From the NCBI RefSeq assembly GCF_900104455.1, contig NZ_FNHB01000001.1:1193793-1257792 (forward strand): 64,000 bases of DNA. The letters run 5' to 3'. This document shows positions 29,063 to 39,112 of the stretch, piece by piece. A program made the translations under genes and the position numbers. How positions within the stretch are numbered: position 1 is the stretch's first letter; every line of letters begins with the position of its first letter. This DNA is from Dendrosporobacter quercicolus (GTDB lineage: Bacteria; Bacillota; Negativicutes; DSM-1736; Dendrosporobacteraceae). Below the pieces are notes generated by a model that worked only from the letters and a program-made list of their open reading frames with translations, was not told the origin of the DNA and did no database searches.

Positions 29063-29588
29063 CGCGTCCCCTTCGCGTACTTTGCGTCCTTTGCGGTTAA
29101 CACCATTTTACCCGTAAACCTCCCGCAAACCCGTATATGGAACCACAGAGTACACAGAGGTCGCAGAGGGAACCGAACGGGGCAAATCATTGCACCGGAA
29201 TTTCAGACAAAAACCCCCACTCCCGTAAACCCTCCGTGTACTCCGTGCCCTCTGTGGTTCAAATCCGTTCCCCAATATAATCCCTCGCGTCCCCTTCGCG
29301 TACTTTGCGTACTTTGCGGTTCGCACCGTTTCTCGCAAACCCGTATATGGAACCACAGAGTACACAGAGGTCACAGAGGGAACCGAACGGTGCAAATCAT
29401 TGCACCGGAATTTCAAACAAAAACCCCAATTTAAAAATCCTTCGCGTCCTTCGAGTACTTTGCGGTTAAACACCGTTCCCCCGTAACCCTCTGCGTACTC
29501 CGTGCCCTCTGTGGTCAAAGCCGTTCCCCAATATATATCCCTCATGTCCCTTCGCTACTTTGCGTCCTTTGCGGTTAACGCCGTTCCT
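29062..29588. repeat. Intergenic repeat family, block 3 (two tandem units)
   Basis: A unit beginning CCCGTATATGGAACCACAGA starts at about 29130 and again at about 29340, a period near 210 bases. Each unit runs module A, a spacer with TGCACCGGAATTTCA, the complement of module A, then module B in reverse. Each can therefore fold into a long hairpin. Short frames within it are artefacts of the repeat. Confidence 0.88.
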
Positions 29589-29594
29589 GTTTTT

Positions 29595-30569
29595 TTACTT
29601 GTAGTTGACCTCGTTATTTACGCAAGCCGGTAAAGGCTGTTTGTTCAGGCCGGCCAGTAAATTATCCGCCGTCAGCAGCGCCATGGCGGTTCTGGTTTCA
29701 GTTGTGGCGCTGCCGATATGGGGGGTAATCAGTACATTCGGCAGTTTGAGCAACGGATGATCCGCCGGCAAGGGCTCCGGATCAGTGACATCCATTGCGG
29801 CAAAGGCAATGGTCTCTGCCGTCAGCGCTTCCACCAGCGCGTCGGTATCAACAATCGGGCCTCTGGCCGCATTGACAAAATAAGCGGATGGTTTCATTTT
29901 GGCAAACTGCTCCCGGCTGAACATCCCCTTGGTTTGCGCCGAAAGCGGACTGAGCACAATAATGCAGTCGGCCTGGACCAGAAGCTCGTCAAAGGCGGCG
30001 TAGGCAACGCCGAGCGCCTGCTCATCAGGACGCCGGCGGCGATTATGATAGATGACCTTCATGCCAAATACCTGCGCCCGCCTGGCGACCGCCAGGCCAA
30101 TACGCCCCAGGCCGACAATGCCCAGGGTCTTGCCCGCCAAATCAAAACCAAACGACAGATTGCCGCCGTCACTCCATTTGCCCTTAAGAACGAAATCCCA
30201 GCCTTCATGAATACGCCGGGCTGCGCACAGCAACAACCCGAAAGTTAAATCGGCCGTTGCTTCCACCAGTACGCCCGGTGTGTTTCCCACCGGAATGCTC
30301 CGGCGGGTGCAGGCCTCAACATCAATGTTGTCGTAACCGACTGCCGGCTGAACAATCACCCGCAAATTGGGGGCGGCAGCCAGCAAACGTTCATCAATAG
30401 GCATACTGCTGTTGACCACCAGCCCGTCGGCAGTTTTGAGCCATTCCCGAAAGTTTGACGAATCCGGCTGTTCCTCCTGACCCAGCACCCGGATAATGCA
30501 GCTTTCGGCCAGCTTTTCCTGCGCGGCCGGCAGCAGCGCCCTGGTCATTACTACGTTAAATTTGCCCAA
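29595..30569 (-). CDS. D-2-hydroxyacid dehydrogenase (glycerate dehydrogenase-like)
   Basis: The 324-residue protein has the NAD-binding GLGRIGLAVARRAQVFG motif (near residue 153). Catalytic Arg lies in NAARGPIVD, Glu in DVTDPEPLP and His in PHIGSAT. It reduces or oxidises a 2-hydroxyacid such as glyoxylate, hydroxypyruvate or glycerate; the exact substrate is open. The start is a TTG five bases behind GGGGGAG. It lies 11 bases downstream of the deacetylase-like gene and probably shares its transcript. Confidence 0.85.
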   Translation of the reverse strand: MGKFNVVMTRALLPAAQEKLAESCIIRVLGQEEQPDSSNFREWLKTADGLVVNSSMPIDERLLAAAPNLRVIVQPAVGYDNIDVEACTRRSIPVGNTPGVLVEATADLTFGLLLCAARRIHEGWDFVLKGKWSDGGNLSFGFDLAGKTLGIVGLGRIGLAVARRAQVFGMKVIYHNRRRRPDEQALGVAYAAFDELLVQADCIIVLSPLSAQTKGMFSREQFAKMKPSAYFVNAARGPIVDTDALVEALTAETIAFAAMDVTDPEPLPADHPLLKLPNVLITPHIGSATTETRTAMALLTADNLLAGLNKQPLPACVNNEVNYK

Positions 30570-30580
30570 ACTAACTCCCC

Positions 30581-31780
30581 CTATTTCAATAATTGTGATG
30601 CAAATACCAGTTTAATCCCAGCCGCCTCAAACTCCGGCAGCATTTGCCGCACAGCAGCTGCCGTATTCATCCGGGCATGGCCGATGGCAATCGCGCGACC
30701 GTTGCGGATCGCAATCTGTCCGGCGCTGCGCAATTGCCGCTTAATTGCCGCGACATCATCCTCATTGTCCACAAATATATTATTTTCTCCGGACCGCACT
30801 CCCAGCTCCTGCGCCGTGGCATAAGCCACCGACTGACTATTCGTCCGGCTGTCAATGAAAAATAAATGTCTGTCCTTCAGCACGGCAAGCACATTGCGCA
30901 TTACCCGCTGATCCGCCGTACTGCGGGAACCCTGATGATTATTAACGCCGATAATGCCGGGAACCGCCTGCACTGCCCGGACAGTGGCCGCCTGAATATC
31001 GTCATCGCTCATCTCAACCATAATCGTTGTTTTTTCCGACTGCTCAGCTGCGGCAAGCGGCTCAAGCGGCAAGTGCAGAATGATCTGATGACCGGCGCTG
31101 AGACCGCGTGCTGCTGCTTCATTGCTGTAAGTACGGTAAGGCAGTACCGCAAAAGTTAACGGCTTGTCAATCGCCGCAAAAGCGGTTATCGGTTCCCTGC
31201 TGTAACCAAAATCATCAATAACCAGCGCTAATTCTCCCCGCACGTTCACCGGCGCCTGGTCCGCAGCTTTTTGCCTGTCGGCAATATACAGCCTGTCGGT
31301 GACAATGGTCAGCGGCTCACCGCCCAGCTCATCTCTTATCCCAACATCTATTCTGAGCACCGGCTGGCCCTGATAAGTATCAGGCTGAACGGTTAACAGC
31401 GCCCCGCCGGCCGGAGCGGCCGCAGACGCCAGCGCCCGCTCAAGCGCAGCCGCGTCCCCGGAACTCTGTCCGACTATTTCCCGGAAATGCCAGCGAATGG
31501 TTCCTTCAATCTCCTGGCGGGGAACTTCCCGGTCTGTAGACCGGGCTATCCTGGCGCCAATCCCCTGTGCAGACAGCGCACTGTCAACAGCGCCATGAAT
31601 CGCGCGCGCTGTCTGCGAAAAATCAGCAGCGGCGCCTGCCCCTGATTTTTCGGTCTCATAGCGCGATTGACCGTCCTCTTGCTTCGGCGTTGACTGGTTC
31701 TCCATATAGCCGTAAAGTGCCAGCGCCAGAAAAACGAAAGCCAGGACTAACCAACGACCTCGATTGCTTTTCTTTGCCAT
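30581..31780 (-). CDS. Divergent polysaccharide deacetylase (YibQ/DUF610)
   Basis: The 399-residue protein starts with a basic stretch and one membrane anchor (about residues 9-25), then a low-complexity linker and a periplasmic or exterior domain. The C-terminal half contains LALVIDDFGY, FAVLPYRTYS, HLPLEP and FFIDSRTNSQSVAY, which mark the divergent polysaccharide deacetylase family. The NodB-type metal-binding residues are only partly kept, and the biochemical role is unknown. It precedes the dehydrogenase gene and is bounded upstream by repeat block 4. Confidence 0.82.
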   Translation of the reverse strand: MAKKSNRGRWLVLAFVFLALALYGYMENQSTPKQEDGQSRYETEKSGAGAAADFSQTARAIHGAVDSALSAQGIGARIARSTDREVPRQEIEGTIRWHFREIVGQSSGDAAALERALASAAAPAGGALLTVQPDTYQGQPVLRIDVGIRDELGGEPLTIVTDRLYIADRQKAADQAPVNVRGELALVIDDFGYSREPITAFAAIDKPLTFAVLPYRTYSNEAAARGLSAGHQIILHLPLEPLAAAEQSEKTTIMVEMSDDDIQAATVRAVQAVPGIIGVNNHQGSRSTADQRVMRNVLAVLKDRHLFFIDSRTNSQSVAYATAQELGVRSGENNIFVDNEDDVAAIKRQLRSAGQIAIRNGRAIAIGHARMNTAAAVRQMLPEFEAAGIKLVFASQLLK

Positions 31781-31867
31781 GAAAACTACTCCATCGAATT
31801 ATTCTTTCTGACCTTTAGTTCCATACCGGTAAAAATTACTCCTGCCTGCCGGGGTGAAAATAATGAA

Positions 31868-32137
31868 CGAACCACAGCGTACACAGAGGGAACCAGAGAA
31901 CGGTGCAAAGCACGTCACCCCTCCGTGTACTCCGTGCCCGCTGTGGTTCAATCCGTTCCCTTCCAACTCCTTGGCGTCCCCTTTGCGTCCTTCGAGTACT
32001 TTGCGGTTAAACACCGTTCCCCCGCAACCCTCCGTGTACTCCGTGCCCTCTGTGGTTCATCCGTTCCCTATACCCCTTCGCGTCCCCTTTGCGTCCTTCG
32101 AGTACTTTGCGGTTAAACACCGTTCCCCCGCAACCTT
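31868..32137. repeat. Intergenic repeat family, block 4
   Basis: Module A appears as ACCACAGCGTACACAGAGG at the left end and in reverse as CCCTCTGTGGTTCATCC. Module B in reverse (GTCCTTCGAGTACTTTGCGG) occurs twice, near 31988 and 32094. It fills the gap between the deacetylase-like gene and the SagB-type gene. No protein is encoded. Confidence 0.87.
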
Positions 32138-32148
32138 TACTATATCTG

Positions 32149-32883
32149 TTATTTCCCGACTGTCGCGGCATAGATGACAAATTGCCGTTCCCCGTCCAGT
32201 CCTAAGCAAGCATTGATTTTTTCATCGTCAAACGCGGCAATCGCGCAGACGCCGCAGTGCAAAGTCCCTGCCGCCAGGTACAGATTCTGACAGACATGTC
32301 CCGCATCCAGATGCAGATAGCGATAGCCGCGTTCACCATACCGCCAGATCATTCGGGCGGCTACCGCCGTCCACAGGAAGGTAACCGCACTGTTTTTCAC
32401 TGTTTGCTGATGTAAGCAGGCCGCCGTAAGCTCCTCGCTGCCGCCGGCGATTCCCGGAACGGCGACCAGTTTATGATCAATTGCCAAAAACCGGTATAAG
32501 CCAGCTTCCAGCCCAGCCACTCGATTCACAAATAAATAGGTCTCAAACGCATGTCTGGCCCCGGCGGAAGGCACCGTCCGGAAGGTTGCCGAGCCAGGCA
32601 TCACCAGTTTCACGCCCTGGGTGCACCAAAGCAGATAAGACAGTTCCGGCAGCGTAAGCGGCTCGTTGCCATACTGCCGCGAACTTGTCCTCATTTCGAT
32701 CAGTTCCAGAAAGTTCACATGATGATCCGGCAGCAGCTCAGGTTCAGGCAGCTGTATGCTTAGGCCGGCCGGGTCACAAGGCAGTTCCAGTTCCGGCGGA
32801 GCGGCTCCCTGGGATTGCCCCGATCCCGTTAAATAGGCATAACGGGTTTTCAGCATAAACTCCTGACCGGTAGTTTTACTCAT
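32149..32883 (-). CDS. SagB/ThcOx family nitroreductase
   Basis: The 244-residue protein has a nitroreductase fold of the SagB/ThcOx branch. It contains the FMN-binding SSRQYGNEPLTLPELSYLLW, RTVPSAGARHAFETYL, and near the end GHVCQNLYLAAGTLHCGVCA. Relatives in peptide maturation oxidise azolines, but free-standing members like this have unknown substrates. It lies two bases after hisIE, so it is very likely translated from the his operon mRNA. No peptide-maturation partner (YcaO or E1-like) is present. Confidence 0.8.
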   Translation of the reverse strand: MSKTTGQEFMLKTRYAYLTGSGQSQGAAPPELELPCDPAGLSIQLPEPELLPDHHVNFLELIEMRTSSRQYGNEPLTLPELSYLLWCTQGVKLVMPGSATFRTVPSAGARHAFETYLFVNRVAGLEAGLYRFLAIDHKLVAVPGIAGGSEELTAACLHQQTVKNSAVTFLWTAVAARMIWRYGERGYRYLHLDAGHVCQNLYLAAGTLHCGVCAIAAFDDEKINACLGLDGERQFVIYAATVGK

Positions 32884-32885
32884 CC

Positions 32886-33539
32886 CTATTTCCTCCGTTT
32901 TAGCAGCTCGGCCAGCAATTCGCTGGGGCTAACCTTATGATAGGCCAGCAGTACCAGGCAATGATACCAAAGATCAGCCATTTCATACAACAGCTCGTTA
33001 TTGTCGTTGTTCTTTGAAGCAATGATCGTTTCAGCCGACTCCTCGCCAACTTTTTTCAGAATCTTGTCCTGACCTTTTTCAAACAGATAGGTAGTATAAG
33101 ATCCCTCTTTCGGATTGTCCCGGCGATTATTTATGACATGATATAAATCATGCAGCACCGTAGCGGGAGACTGCCCGTAGACCTCCTCCGGAGCAAACAG
33201 CTTCTCACCCTGACTGTCCGTTTGGCCCAGCTTGCGGCTAAAGCAGGAAAAGGTGCCCTCGTGGCAGGCAGCGCCTGTTTGCTCTACCTTGACCAGCAGG
33301 CTATCGGCGTCACAATCATAGTAGATATCAATCACCTTTTGCACATTGCCGGAAGTCTCGCCCTTGTGCCAGAGCGCTTGACGGCTGCGGCTGTAAAACC
33401 AGGTCAAGCCGGTCTCTACCGTTTTGTGCAGCGCTTGTTCATTCATATAGGCCAACATTAACACAGTATTGCTCTTTACATCCTGAATAATTGCCGGGAT
33501 TAAGCCATTGGCGTCAAATTTGATATTCGTAAAATTCAT
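32886..33539 (-). CDS. hisIE: Phosphoribosyl-AMP cyclohydrolase / phosphoribosyl-ATP pyrophosphatase
   Basis: This 217-residue protein is a fusion. HisI (about residues 1-115) shows [13 protein letters not shown], the zinc-binding cysteines in [12 protein letters not shown] and [12 protein letters not shown]. HisE (about 125-217) shows the helical VLHDLYHVI and [13 protein letters not shown] motifs. It carries out the second and third steps of histidine synthesis. GGAGGTGCGGTT precedes the ATG. It overlaps hisF by four bases. Confidence 0.94.
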   Translation of the reverse strand: MNFTNIKFDANGLIPAIIQDVKSNTVLMLAYMNEQALHKTVETGLTWFYSRSRQALWHKGETSGNVQKVIDIYYDCDADSLLVKVEQTGAACHEGTFSCFSRKLGQTDSQGEKLFAPEEVYGQSPATVLHDLYHVINNRRDNPKEGSYTTYLFEKGQDKILKKVGEESAETIIASKNNDNNELLYEMADLWYHCLVLLAYHKVSPSELLAELLKRRK

Positions 33540-34294
33540 AACCGCACCTCCACTCCGCGTGATTTTAGATACTCCTTAACCTGGCGAACGGTAAACTGAC
33601 CGTAATGAAATACTGATGCCGCCAAAACAGCATCAGCTTTCCCGGCTGTCAGCACATCGTAAAAATGACTTAATTCACCTGCTCCGCCTGAAGCAATGAC
33701 CGGCACGCTTACCGCTTCGGACACCGCTCTGGTCAGAGCAATATCATAACCATCCTTCGTCCCGTCCTTATCCATGCTGGTCAGTAAAATTTCTCCCGCC
33801 CCCAGAGCAGTGGCCTTTTTTACCCACTCCAGCACATCAAGCCCGGTTGGCGTCCGTCCGCCGTTGATATAAACTTCCCACCGGTCGGCGCCTGTCCTGC
33901 GGGCGTCCACCGCCAATACAATGCACTGACTGCCGTAACGCCGGGCGCCTTCAGCGATAATGTCCGGATTTTTGATGGCCGCCGTATTCAGTGAAACCTT
34001 ATCCGCACCAGCCTTTAGCATTCTGCGGATATCATCGCCGGTTCGAATTCCCCCGCCCACCGTAAACGGGATAAATACCTGGGCGGCAGTCTGCTCCACC
34101 ATCTGTACCAGGGTATTGCGCTCCTCACAGGAAGCGGTAATGTCCAGGAAAACCAATTCATCGGCAATTTCCCGGTCATAAATACCAGCAAGCTCCACCG
34201 GATCGCCGGCATCGCGCAGGCCGACAAAATTCGTTCCTTTAACCACCCGCCCGTCCTTAACATCCAGGCAGGGAATGATTCGCTTAGTGTACAA
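33536..34294 (-). CDS. hisF: Imidazole glycerol phosphate synthase, cyclase subunit
   Basis: The 252-residue TIM barrel begins [19 protein letters not shown], which contains the first catalytic aspartate. The second lies in [14 protein letters not shown]. It joins ammonia from HisH to PRFAR. The start chosen is a TTG at 34294, nine bases behind GGGGAGG and matching the family's N-terminus. A GTG at 34303 overlaps that site. It follows hisA by five bases and overlaps hisIE by four. Confidence 0.93.
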   Translation of the reverse strand: MYTKRIIPCLDVKDGRVVKGTNFVGLRDAGDPVELAGIYDREIADELVFLDITASCEERNTLVQMVEQTAAQVFIPFTVGGGIRTGDDIRRMLKAGADKVSLNTAAIKNPDIIAEGARRYGSQCIVLAVDARRTGADRWEVYINGGRTPTGLDVLEWVKKATALGAGEILLTSMDKDGTKDGYDIALTRAVSEAVSVPVIASGGAGELSHFYDVLTAGKADAVLAASVFHYGQFTVRQVKEYLKSRGVEVRL

Positions 34295-34299
34295 CTGAC

Positions 34300-35028
34300 T
34301 CACCCTCCCCGCGCCCAATCAATAGCTTCCGTTAAACTGAGGCTGCCGGTATAAATAGCCTTGCCGACAATTACCCCTTCCACCCCGTCAGCTTCAGCCG
34401 TCTTGACAGCCTTAATATCATCAATGCCGCTCACCCCGCCGGAAGCGATCACCGGAATGCCGGCCAGCCGGGCCAAGGCCGCCGTAGCGGCGACATTCAC
34501 CCCGGACAGGGTGCCGTCACGGGCTATATCGGTATAAATAATCCTCTCAACGCCGGCGGCAGCCATTTTTTGCGCCAATTCCCCGGCGCTCACTCCCCCG
34601 GTTACCCCCCAGCCCTCGACCGCGGCCTGACCGTCACGGGCGTCGATGCCGACAACAATCCGCCCGCCAAACCGGTCGCAGGCCGCCTTGACCAAATCAG
34701 GCCGGCGAACCGCAACCGAACCCAAAATAACTCTGTGGATCCCCGCCGCCAGCAGCGCCGCAATGGTCTCCAGCGACCGGATTCCGCCGCCCAGCTGTAC
34801 AGGAATATCCACAGCCTGGACAATCTCTCTAATAGCATCAGTATTTACCGGTTTCCCGGCCAGCGCCCCGTCCAAATCGACCACATGTAAAAATTCAGCC
34901 CCTTCACCGGCCCAGCGCCTGGCCATATCCACCGGCTGCTCGCCAAAAACCGTTTCCTGATCAAACCGTCCTTCCGTCAAACGGACGCACTTTCCCCCCC
35001 GGATATCAATCGCCGGAAAAACAATCAC
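34300..35028 (-). CDS. hisA: ProFAR isomerase (phosphoribosylformimino-AICAR isomerase)
   Basis: This 242-residue TIM barrel starts [19 protein letters not shown] with the catalytic aspartate in the first strand. The second catalytic aspartate is in [13 protein letters not shown]. The GTG at 35028 is taken as the start because AAGGGTGG lies eight bases before it and the normal family sequence begins there. The frame is open another 27 codons into the repeat block at 35062, which would add PFSGSLCDLCVLCGS and is repeat-derived. It is separated from hisH by that block. Confidence 0.92.
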   Translation of the reverse strand: MIVFPAIDIRGGKCVRLTEGRFDQETVFGEQPVDMARRWAGEGAEFLHVVDLDGALAGKPVNTDAIREIVQAVDIPVQLGGGIRSLETIAALLAAGIHRVILGSVAVRRPDLVKAACDRFGGRIVVGIDARDGQAAVEGWGVTGGVSAGELAQKMAAAGVERIIYTDIARDGTLSGVNVAATAALARLAGIPVIASGGVSGIDDIKAVKTAEADGVEGVIVGKAIYTGSLSLTEAIDWARGG

Positions 35029-35061
35029 ACAAACCACCACCCTTAAAAACAAAATGCCTGG

Positions 35062-35459
35062 CGAACCACAGAGTACACAGAGGTCACAGAGGGAACCAGA
35101 AAACGGCACAAATCATTGCACCGGAAATCCAAATAAAACCCCCTACTCCCGTTAACCCTTCGCGTCCTTCGAGTACTTTGCGGTTAAACCGTTCCCCCGT
35201 AACCCTCCGTGTACTCCGCGCCCTCTGTGGTTCAATCCGTTCCCACTATATAACCTCTTGCGTCCCCTTCGCGTCCTTCGAGTACTTTGCGGTTAAACCG
35301 TTCCCCCGTAACCCTCCGTGTACTCCGCGCCCTCTGTGGTTCAATCCGTTCCCACTATATAACCTCTTGCGTCCCCTTCGCGTCCTTCGAGTACTTTGCG
35401 GTTAAACCGTTCCCCCGTAACCCTCCGTGTACTCCGCGCCCTCTGTGGTTCAATCGTTC
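35062..35459. repeat. Intergenic repeat family, block 5 (109-base tandem array)
   Basis: Between hisH and hisA, inside the his operon, lies module A followed by nearly three head-to-tail copies of a 109-base unit beginning near 35178, 35287 and 35396. Each unit reads CTCTGTGGTTCAATCCGTTC, a CCACTATATAACC spacer, then reverse module B. The copies are almost identical, which points to recent amplification. It ends five bases before the hisH stop. Confidence 0.92.
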
Positions 35460-35464
35460 CCGCC

Positions 35465-36064
35465 TTACAGTTTAACAAAATTCGCCAGAATGGACAAACC
35501 AACGCTGCTCGATTTTTCCGGATGGAACTGCACAGCCTGCACATTGTCCCGCCCCACAGCGGCGGTAACCGTCTGGCCATAGTCGGCCACAGCAGTCACA
35601 ATATCAGCCTCCGGCACGGCGTGATAGCTGTGAACAAAATAAACATAGGAACCGGCGTCCACGCCCTTAAACAACGGGCTGGTCTGCTGGAAAGCCAGGC
35701 TATTCCATCCCATATGGGGAATTTTTAGATCAGGGGCCGTAATCTTTCGGACCTGCCCGGCAAATATCCCCAGGCCGTCCACGCCGGGATCTTCTTCACT
35801 GCCCTCAAACAACAGCTGCAGGCCCAGGCAGATGCCCAGGAACGGTTTGCCGCCGGCAATCACCGACTCGATGACCGGAATCAAACCAGAGCTGCGCAGA
35901 TTTTTCATGCAGTCGCCAAACGCTCCTACCCCCGGCAAAACCACTTTATCGGCCTGCGCAATCGCTTTCGCTTCACTGGTTACCACAACCCGGGCTCCCA
36001 ACCTGGCAAAGGCTTTTTCCACACTATACAGATTGCCCATGCCATAATCAATGATTGCAATCAT
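35465..36064 (-). CDS. hisH: Imidazole glycerol phosphate synthase, glutaminase subunit
   Basis: This protein of about 199 residues starts MIAIIDYGMGNLYSVEKAF. The class I amidotransferase triad is Cys in FLGICLGLQLLF, and His and Glu in QFHPEKSS. It passes ammonia to HisF. GGAGGAG stands before a double ATG at 36067/36064, and either could be used; the longer frame to 36091 is not supported. Its partner hisF is displaced by the repeat block and hisA. Confidence 0.93.
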   Translation of the reverse strand: MIAIIDYGMGNLYSVEKAFARLGARVVVTSEAKAIAQADKVVLPGVGAFGDCMKNLRSSGLIPVIESVIAGGKPFLGICLGLQLLFEGSEEDPGVDGLGIFAGQVRKITAPDLKIPHMGWNSLAFQQTSPLFKGVDAGSYVYFVHSYHAVPEADIVTAVADYGQTVTAAVGRDNVQAVQFHPEKSSSVGLSILANFVKL

Positions 36065-36113
36065 CATGTACTCCTCCGTATCCCCAAACATAATCGACCG
36101 GTTCTCGCCTTAT

Positions 36114-36707
36114 TCAGCCCTCCAAAGTGCCTTTGGTGGACATTACGCCAACAATCCGTTCGTCCTGGCGGGTGGCTTCATCCAAAGCCCGCCCCAGCGC
36201 CTTGAATATTGCTTCAATAATATGATGTGAATTTTTCCCGGTCAATAACTTAACATGCAAAGTTAATCCGGCATTGACCGCCAGCGCCCGCAAAAATTCC
36301 TCGGTCAGTTCACAGTCGTAAGCCCCGATGCTGGGCGCCGGCGTTGCAACATCGTAAACCAAATACGGCCGGCCGCTGATATCCAGCGACACCATGGCCA
36401 ACGCTTCATCCATGGGCACAAAGGCGGTGCCATACCGTTTAATGCCCTGTTTGTCCCCGAGGGACTGTTTTAACGCCTGCCCTAAAACAATACCGATATC
36501 CTCAACGGTATGATGGCCGTCAACTTCCAGATCACCGGCGCACCTGACCGTTAAATCAAACAAACCATGCCGGCTCAGCAATACCAGCATGTGATCAAAA
36601 AAACCAATCCCGGAATGAATACTGGAATTGCCGCCGCCATCAATTTGAAGCTTGACTTCAATTGTTGTTTCCGCTGTTTTACGCGCAATTGCTGCTGACC
36701 GGCTCAT
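36114..36707 (-). CDS. hisB: Imidazoleglycerol-phosphate dehydratase
   Basis: The 197-residue protein has the metal-binding histidine motifs [27 protein letters not shown] and the matching pair in the second half ([17 protein letters not shown]). It is the single-function form, so the histidinol-phosphatase activity fused in enteric HisB is absent. AAAGGGG precedes the ATG. It follows hisC by four bases. Confidence 0.95.
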   Translation of the reverse strand: MSRSAAIARKTAETTIEVKLQIDGGGNSSIHSGIGFFDHMLVLLSRHGLFDLTVRCAGDLEVDGHHTVEDIGIVLGQALKQSLGDKQGIKRYGTAFVPMDEALAMVSLDISGRPYLVYDVATPAPSIGAYDCELTEEFLRALAVNAGLTLHVKLLTGKNSHHIIEAIFKALGRALDEATRQDERIVGVMSTKGTLEG

Positions 36708-36711
36708 CGCT

Positions 36712-37770
36712 TCAGCCCCTTTCCCGGCACCCGGTAATTATCTTTAATACCCTGTCATTCTGAGCCGGTGTCCCGATCGAAATCCTCAGGCAGTCAATCA
36801 GGCCCGGTACACTGCTGAAATCACGCACCCCGATGCCATGTTCCGCAAGCACGGCCGCAACCCTGCCCGCCTGGGTAAACTTAACCAGTAAGAAGTTGGT
36901 AACCGAAGAATAAACCGTCACGCCCGGCAATTCCTCAAGCGCCGCAGCCAGCTGCCGGCGTTCGCCAATCGTCTGCTGGATGTAAGGCGCAAACTCGTTG
37001 CGCATCTGATAAATAATTTCCGCCCCGGCTAAAGACAGGGCATTGACATGATAAGGCATGCAGATTTTACCCAGCATGGCGACAATATCAGCCGCAGCAA
37101 TCAGATAACCAATCCGGGCTGAAGCAAAACCATAGGCTTTGGAGAAAGTACGGGCAATCATCACATTGGCATACCGGTTCAATAAGTCAACTGCCGACCG
37201 GCCATGAAACTCAATATAAGCTTCGTCCACAACCACCGGGCAGCCGGCCTGTTGGACAATATATTCAATATCCTGCTCTTCCATTGCATTGCCGGTAGGA
37301 TTATTGGGCGTGCAAAGCACGATCAGTTTGGCCGCTGAATCCCTGGCCGCAGCCAGCACCTTATCCGGTCTCAGCGAATAATCGGACTCCAGCTGGACCG
37401 GAATTGCCCTGCTTTCCGACAACTTGGCGTAAATGTCGTACATGGAAAAGGAAGGCGCAGGAAAAACAATGCTGCGCCCGCCGCCGCCATAGGCATGAAA
37501 TAACTTTTCCAAAATTTCACTTGAGCCATTGCCGATCAACACATTGTCGCTGCGCAACTGGAAATTCCCGGCAATTTGTTCTTTAAGACCTTTCATTCCA
37601 ATATCCGGATAACGGTTGAACGCCAGACCCGCCAGGCGGTTCATCAGACGTTCCTGTACCAATGGCGGTAAATTGAAACTGCTTTCATTTGCGTCAATTT
37701 TTATCTCCCACTCGCGTTCCTCTACGGAATAAGTGGGCAGTTCGTTTAATCCTGGCCGGTAATCCGCCAT
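36712..37770 (-). CDS. hisC: Histidinol-phosphate aminotransferase
   Basis: The 352-residue fold type I PLP enzyme shows [20 protein letters not shown] and the PLP lysine in [13 protein letters not shown]. It transfers an amino group from glutamate to imidazole-acetol phosphate. The ATG at 37770 is preferred because GAGAGG lies eight bases upstream. A GTG at 37779 would overlap hisD by eight bases. Confidence 0.93.
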   Translation of the reverse strand: MADYRPGLNELPTYSVEEREWEIKIDANESSFNLPPLVQERLMNRLAGLAFNRYPDIGMKGLKEQIAGNFQLRSDNVLIGNGSSEILEKLFHAYGGGGRSIVFPAPSFSMYDIYAKLSESRAIPVQLESDYSLRPDKVLAAARDSAAKLIVLCTPNNPTGNAMEEQDIEYIVQQAGCPVVVDEAYIEFHGRSAVDLLNRYANVMIARTFSKAYGFASARIGYLIAAADIVAMLGKICMPYHVNALSLAGAEIIYQMRNEFAPYIQQTIGERRQLAAALEELPGVTVYSSVTNFLLVKFTQAGRVAAVLAEHGIGVRDFSSVPGLIDCLRISIGTPAQNDRVLKIITGCRERG

Positions 37771-37771
37771 T

Positions 37772-39112
37772 TTATTCACCTCTCACCCTGATTGCATTTG
37801 CATGAGCTTCCAAACCTTCCGCAGTGGCCAGCCGGATAACATCTGCGCTTACCCCGCTTAAAGCGGCTTTGGTATAAGCAATGATACTGGTTCTCTTCAT
37901 AAAGGTTTCCACATTCAGCACCGAATAAAACCGCGCTGTTCCGCCTGTCGGCAGGACATGGTTCGGCCCGGCCAGATAATCGCCTAACGGCTCAGGCGAA
38001 TAGGGTCCCAGAAACACCGCCCCGGCATGCCGTACATACGGCAGCTGCTGAAAAGGATCGGCCGTTAAAATTTCCAGATGCTCCGGCGCTGAAGCATTGG
38101 CAAGCTCGATTGCTTCAGCCATGTCCCGGACGACAATGATCAAACCGTTCCCGGTCAGGGCGGCCGCGGCAATTTCCTGACGCGGCAGAACGGCCAGCTG
38201 CGCTTCAACCTCGGCCGCTACCTGACCGGCCAGGGCCGGAGAGTCGGTGATGAGAATACTTGACGCCAGCAGGTCATGTTCGGCCTGGCTGAGCAAGTCA
38301 GCGGCAATATAGCGCGCATTGGCGGTATGATCAGCTACAATCAGAATTTCACTGGGACCTGCCAGCATATCAATATCGCAGTACCCGTAAACGGCTTTTT
38401 TCGCCAGGGTAACAAAGATATTGCCCGGGCCGGTGATCTTATCCACTTTCGGCACCGTTTCCGTACCAAAAGCCAACGCGGCAACCGCCTGCGCACCGCC
38501 GGCTTTGAATACCCTGGTCACTCCGGCTTCGCGGGCTGCGGTTAAAACATAGGGATTGACACTGCCGTCGCGCGCCGGCGGCACGGCCATGAGGATCTCC
38601 TTGACACCGGCCACAACGGCGGGAACTGCATTCATAATTACCGAGGAGGGATAAGCCGCTGTACCGCCGGGAACGTAGATGCCAACCCGGTCCAGCGGCA
38701 GGCAGTTCTGACCCAGTATTGCCCCATGCTCCCGGTAAGTCAGCCAGGATTTCGGCAATTGTTCGGTATGGTACCGGCGGACATTGTCAATGGCCAGCCT
38801 GATAGAGGCTAATACCTTATCGTCCACCGCCTTTCTGGCGGCGGTAAATTCCGCCGGACTGACCTCAAACGATTTGCCGGAAAAATCGGCGCCGTCAATC
38901 AGCTTGGTAAAGCCAGCCACCGCTTCGTCCCCTCCGGCCCGTACTGCAGTTACAATCTTGTCGACAACCTGAGCTGCCGTCAGATCAGCGCCAAAATTCC
39001 TCCTAATGCCGGCTTTCACCCTGTCGTCAAGCCTCACTTCGTCAAAAGCCGGCTTTTTCAGCAAATTGATAACTTCCCGGGCTGACAAATCCTTTGTATC
39101 AACAACTTTCAC
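37772..39112 (-). CDS. hisD: Histidinol dehydrogenase
   Basis: The 446-residue protein carries the signature around VDKITGPGNIFVTLAKK and DMLAGPSEILIVAD. The zinc and catalytic residues lie in SQAEHDLLASS and ASAPEHLEI. It oxidises histidinol to histidine in two NAD-dependent steps. The GTG start overlaps the hisG stop by four bases. Confidence 0.95.
   Translation of the reverse strand: MKVVDTKDLSAREVINLLKKPAFDEVRLDDRVKAGIRRNFGADLTAAQVVDKIVTAVRAGGDEAVAGFTKLIDGADFSGKSFEVSPAEFTAARKAVDDKVLASIRLAIDNVRRYHTEQLPKSWLTYREHGAILGQNCLPLDRVGIYVPGGTAAYPSSVIMNAVPAVVAGVKEILMAVPPARDGSVNPYVLTAAREAGVTRVFKAGGAQAVAALAFGTETVPKVDKITGPGNIFVTLAKKAVYGYCDIDMLAGPSEILIVADHTANARYIAADLLSQAEHDLLASSILITDSPALAGQVAAEVEAQLAVLPRQEIAAAALTGNGLIIVVRDMAEAIELANASAPEHLEILTADPFQQLPYVRHAGAVFLGPYSPEPLGDYLAGPNHVLPTGGTARFYSVLNVETFMKRTSIIAYTKAALSGVSADVIRLATAEGLEAHANAIRVRGE

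Noticed and set aside
31854..32177. Small frames in repeat block 4
   Set aside because: They are repeat-derived peptides that recur at other repeat sites.
35178..35459. CRISPR array
   Set aside because: The units are directly abutting 109-base copies without variable spacers, and no cas gene is present.
35178..35728. Overlapping frames repeating the same peptide every 109 bases
   Set aside because: They are translations of the intergenic tandem repeat and continue antisense into hisH. No ribosome binding sites support them.
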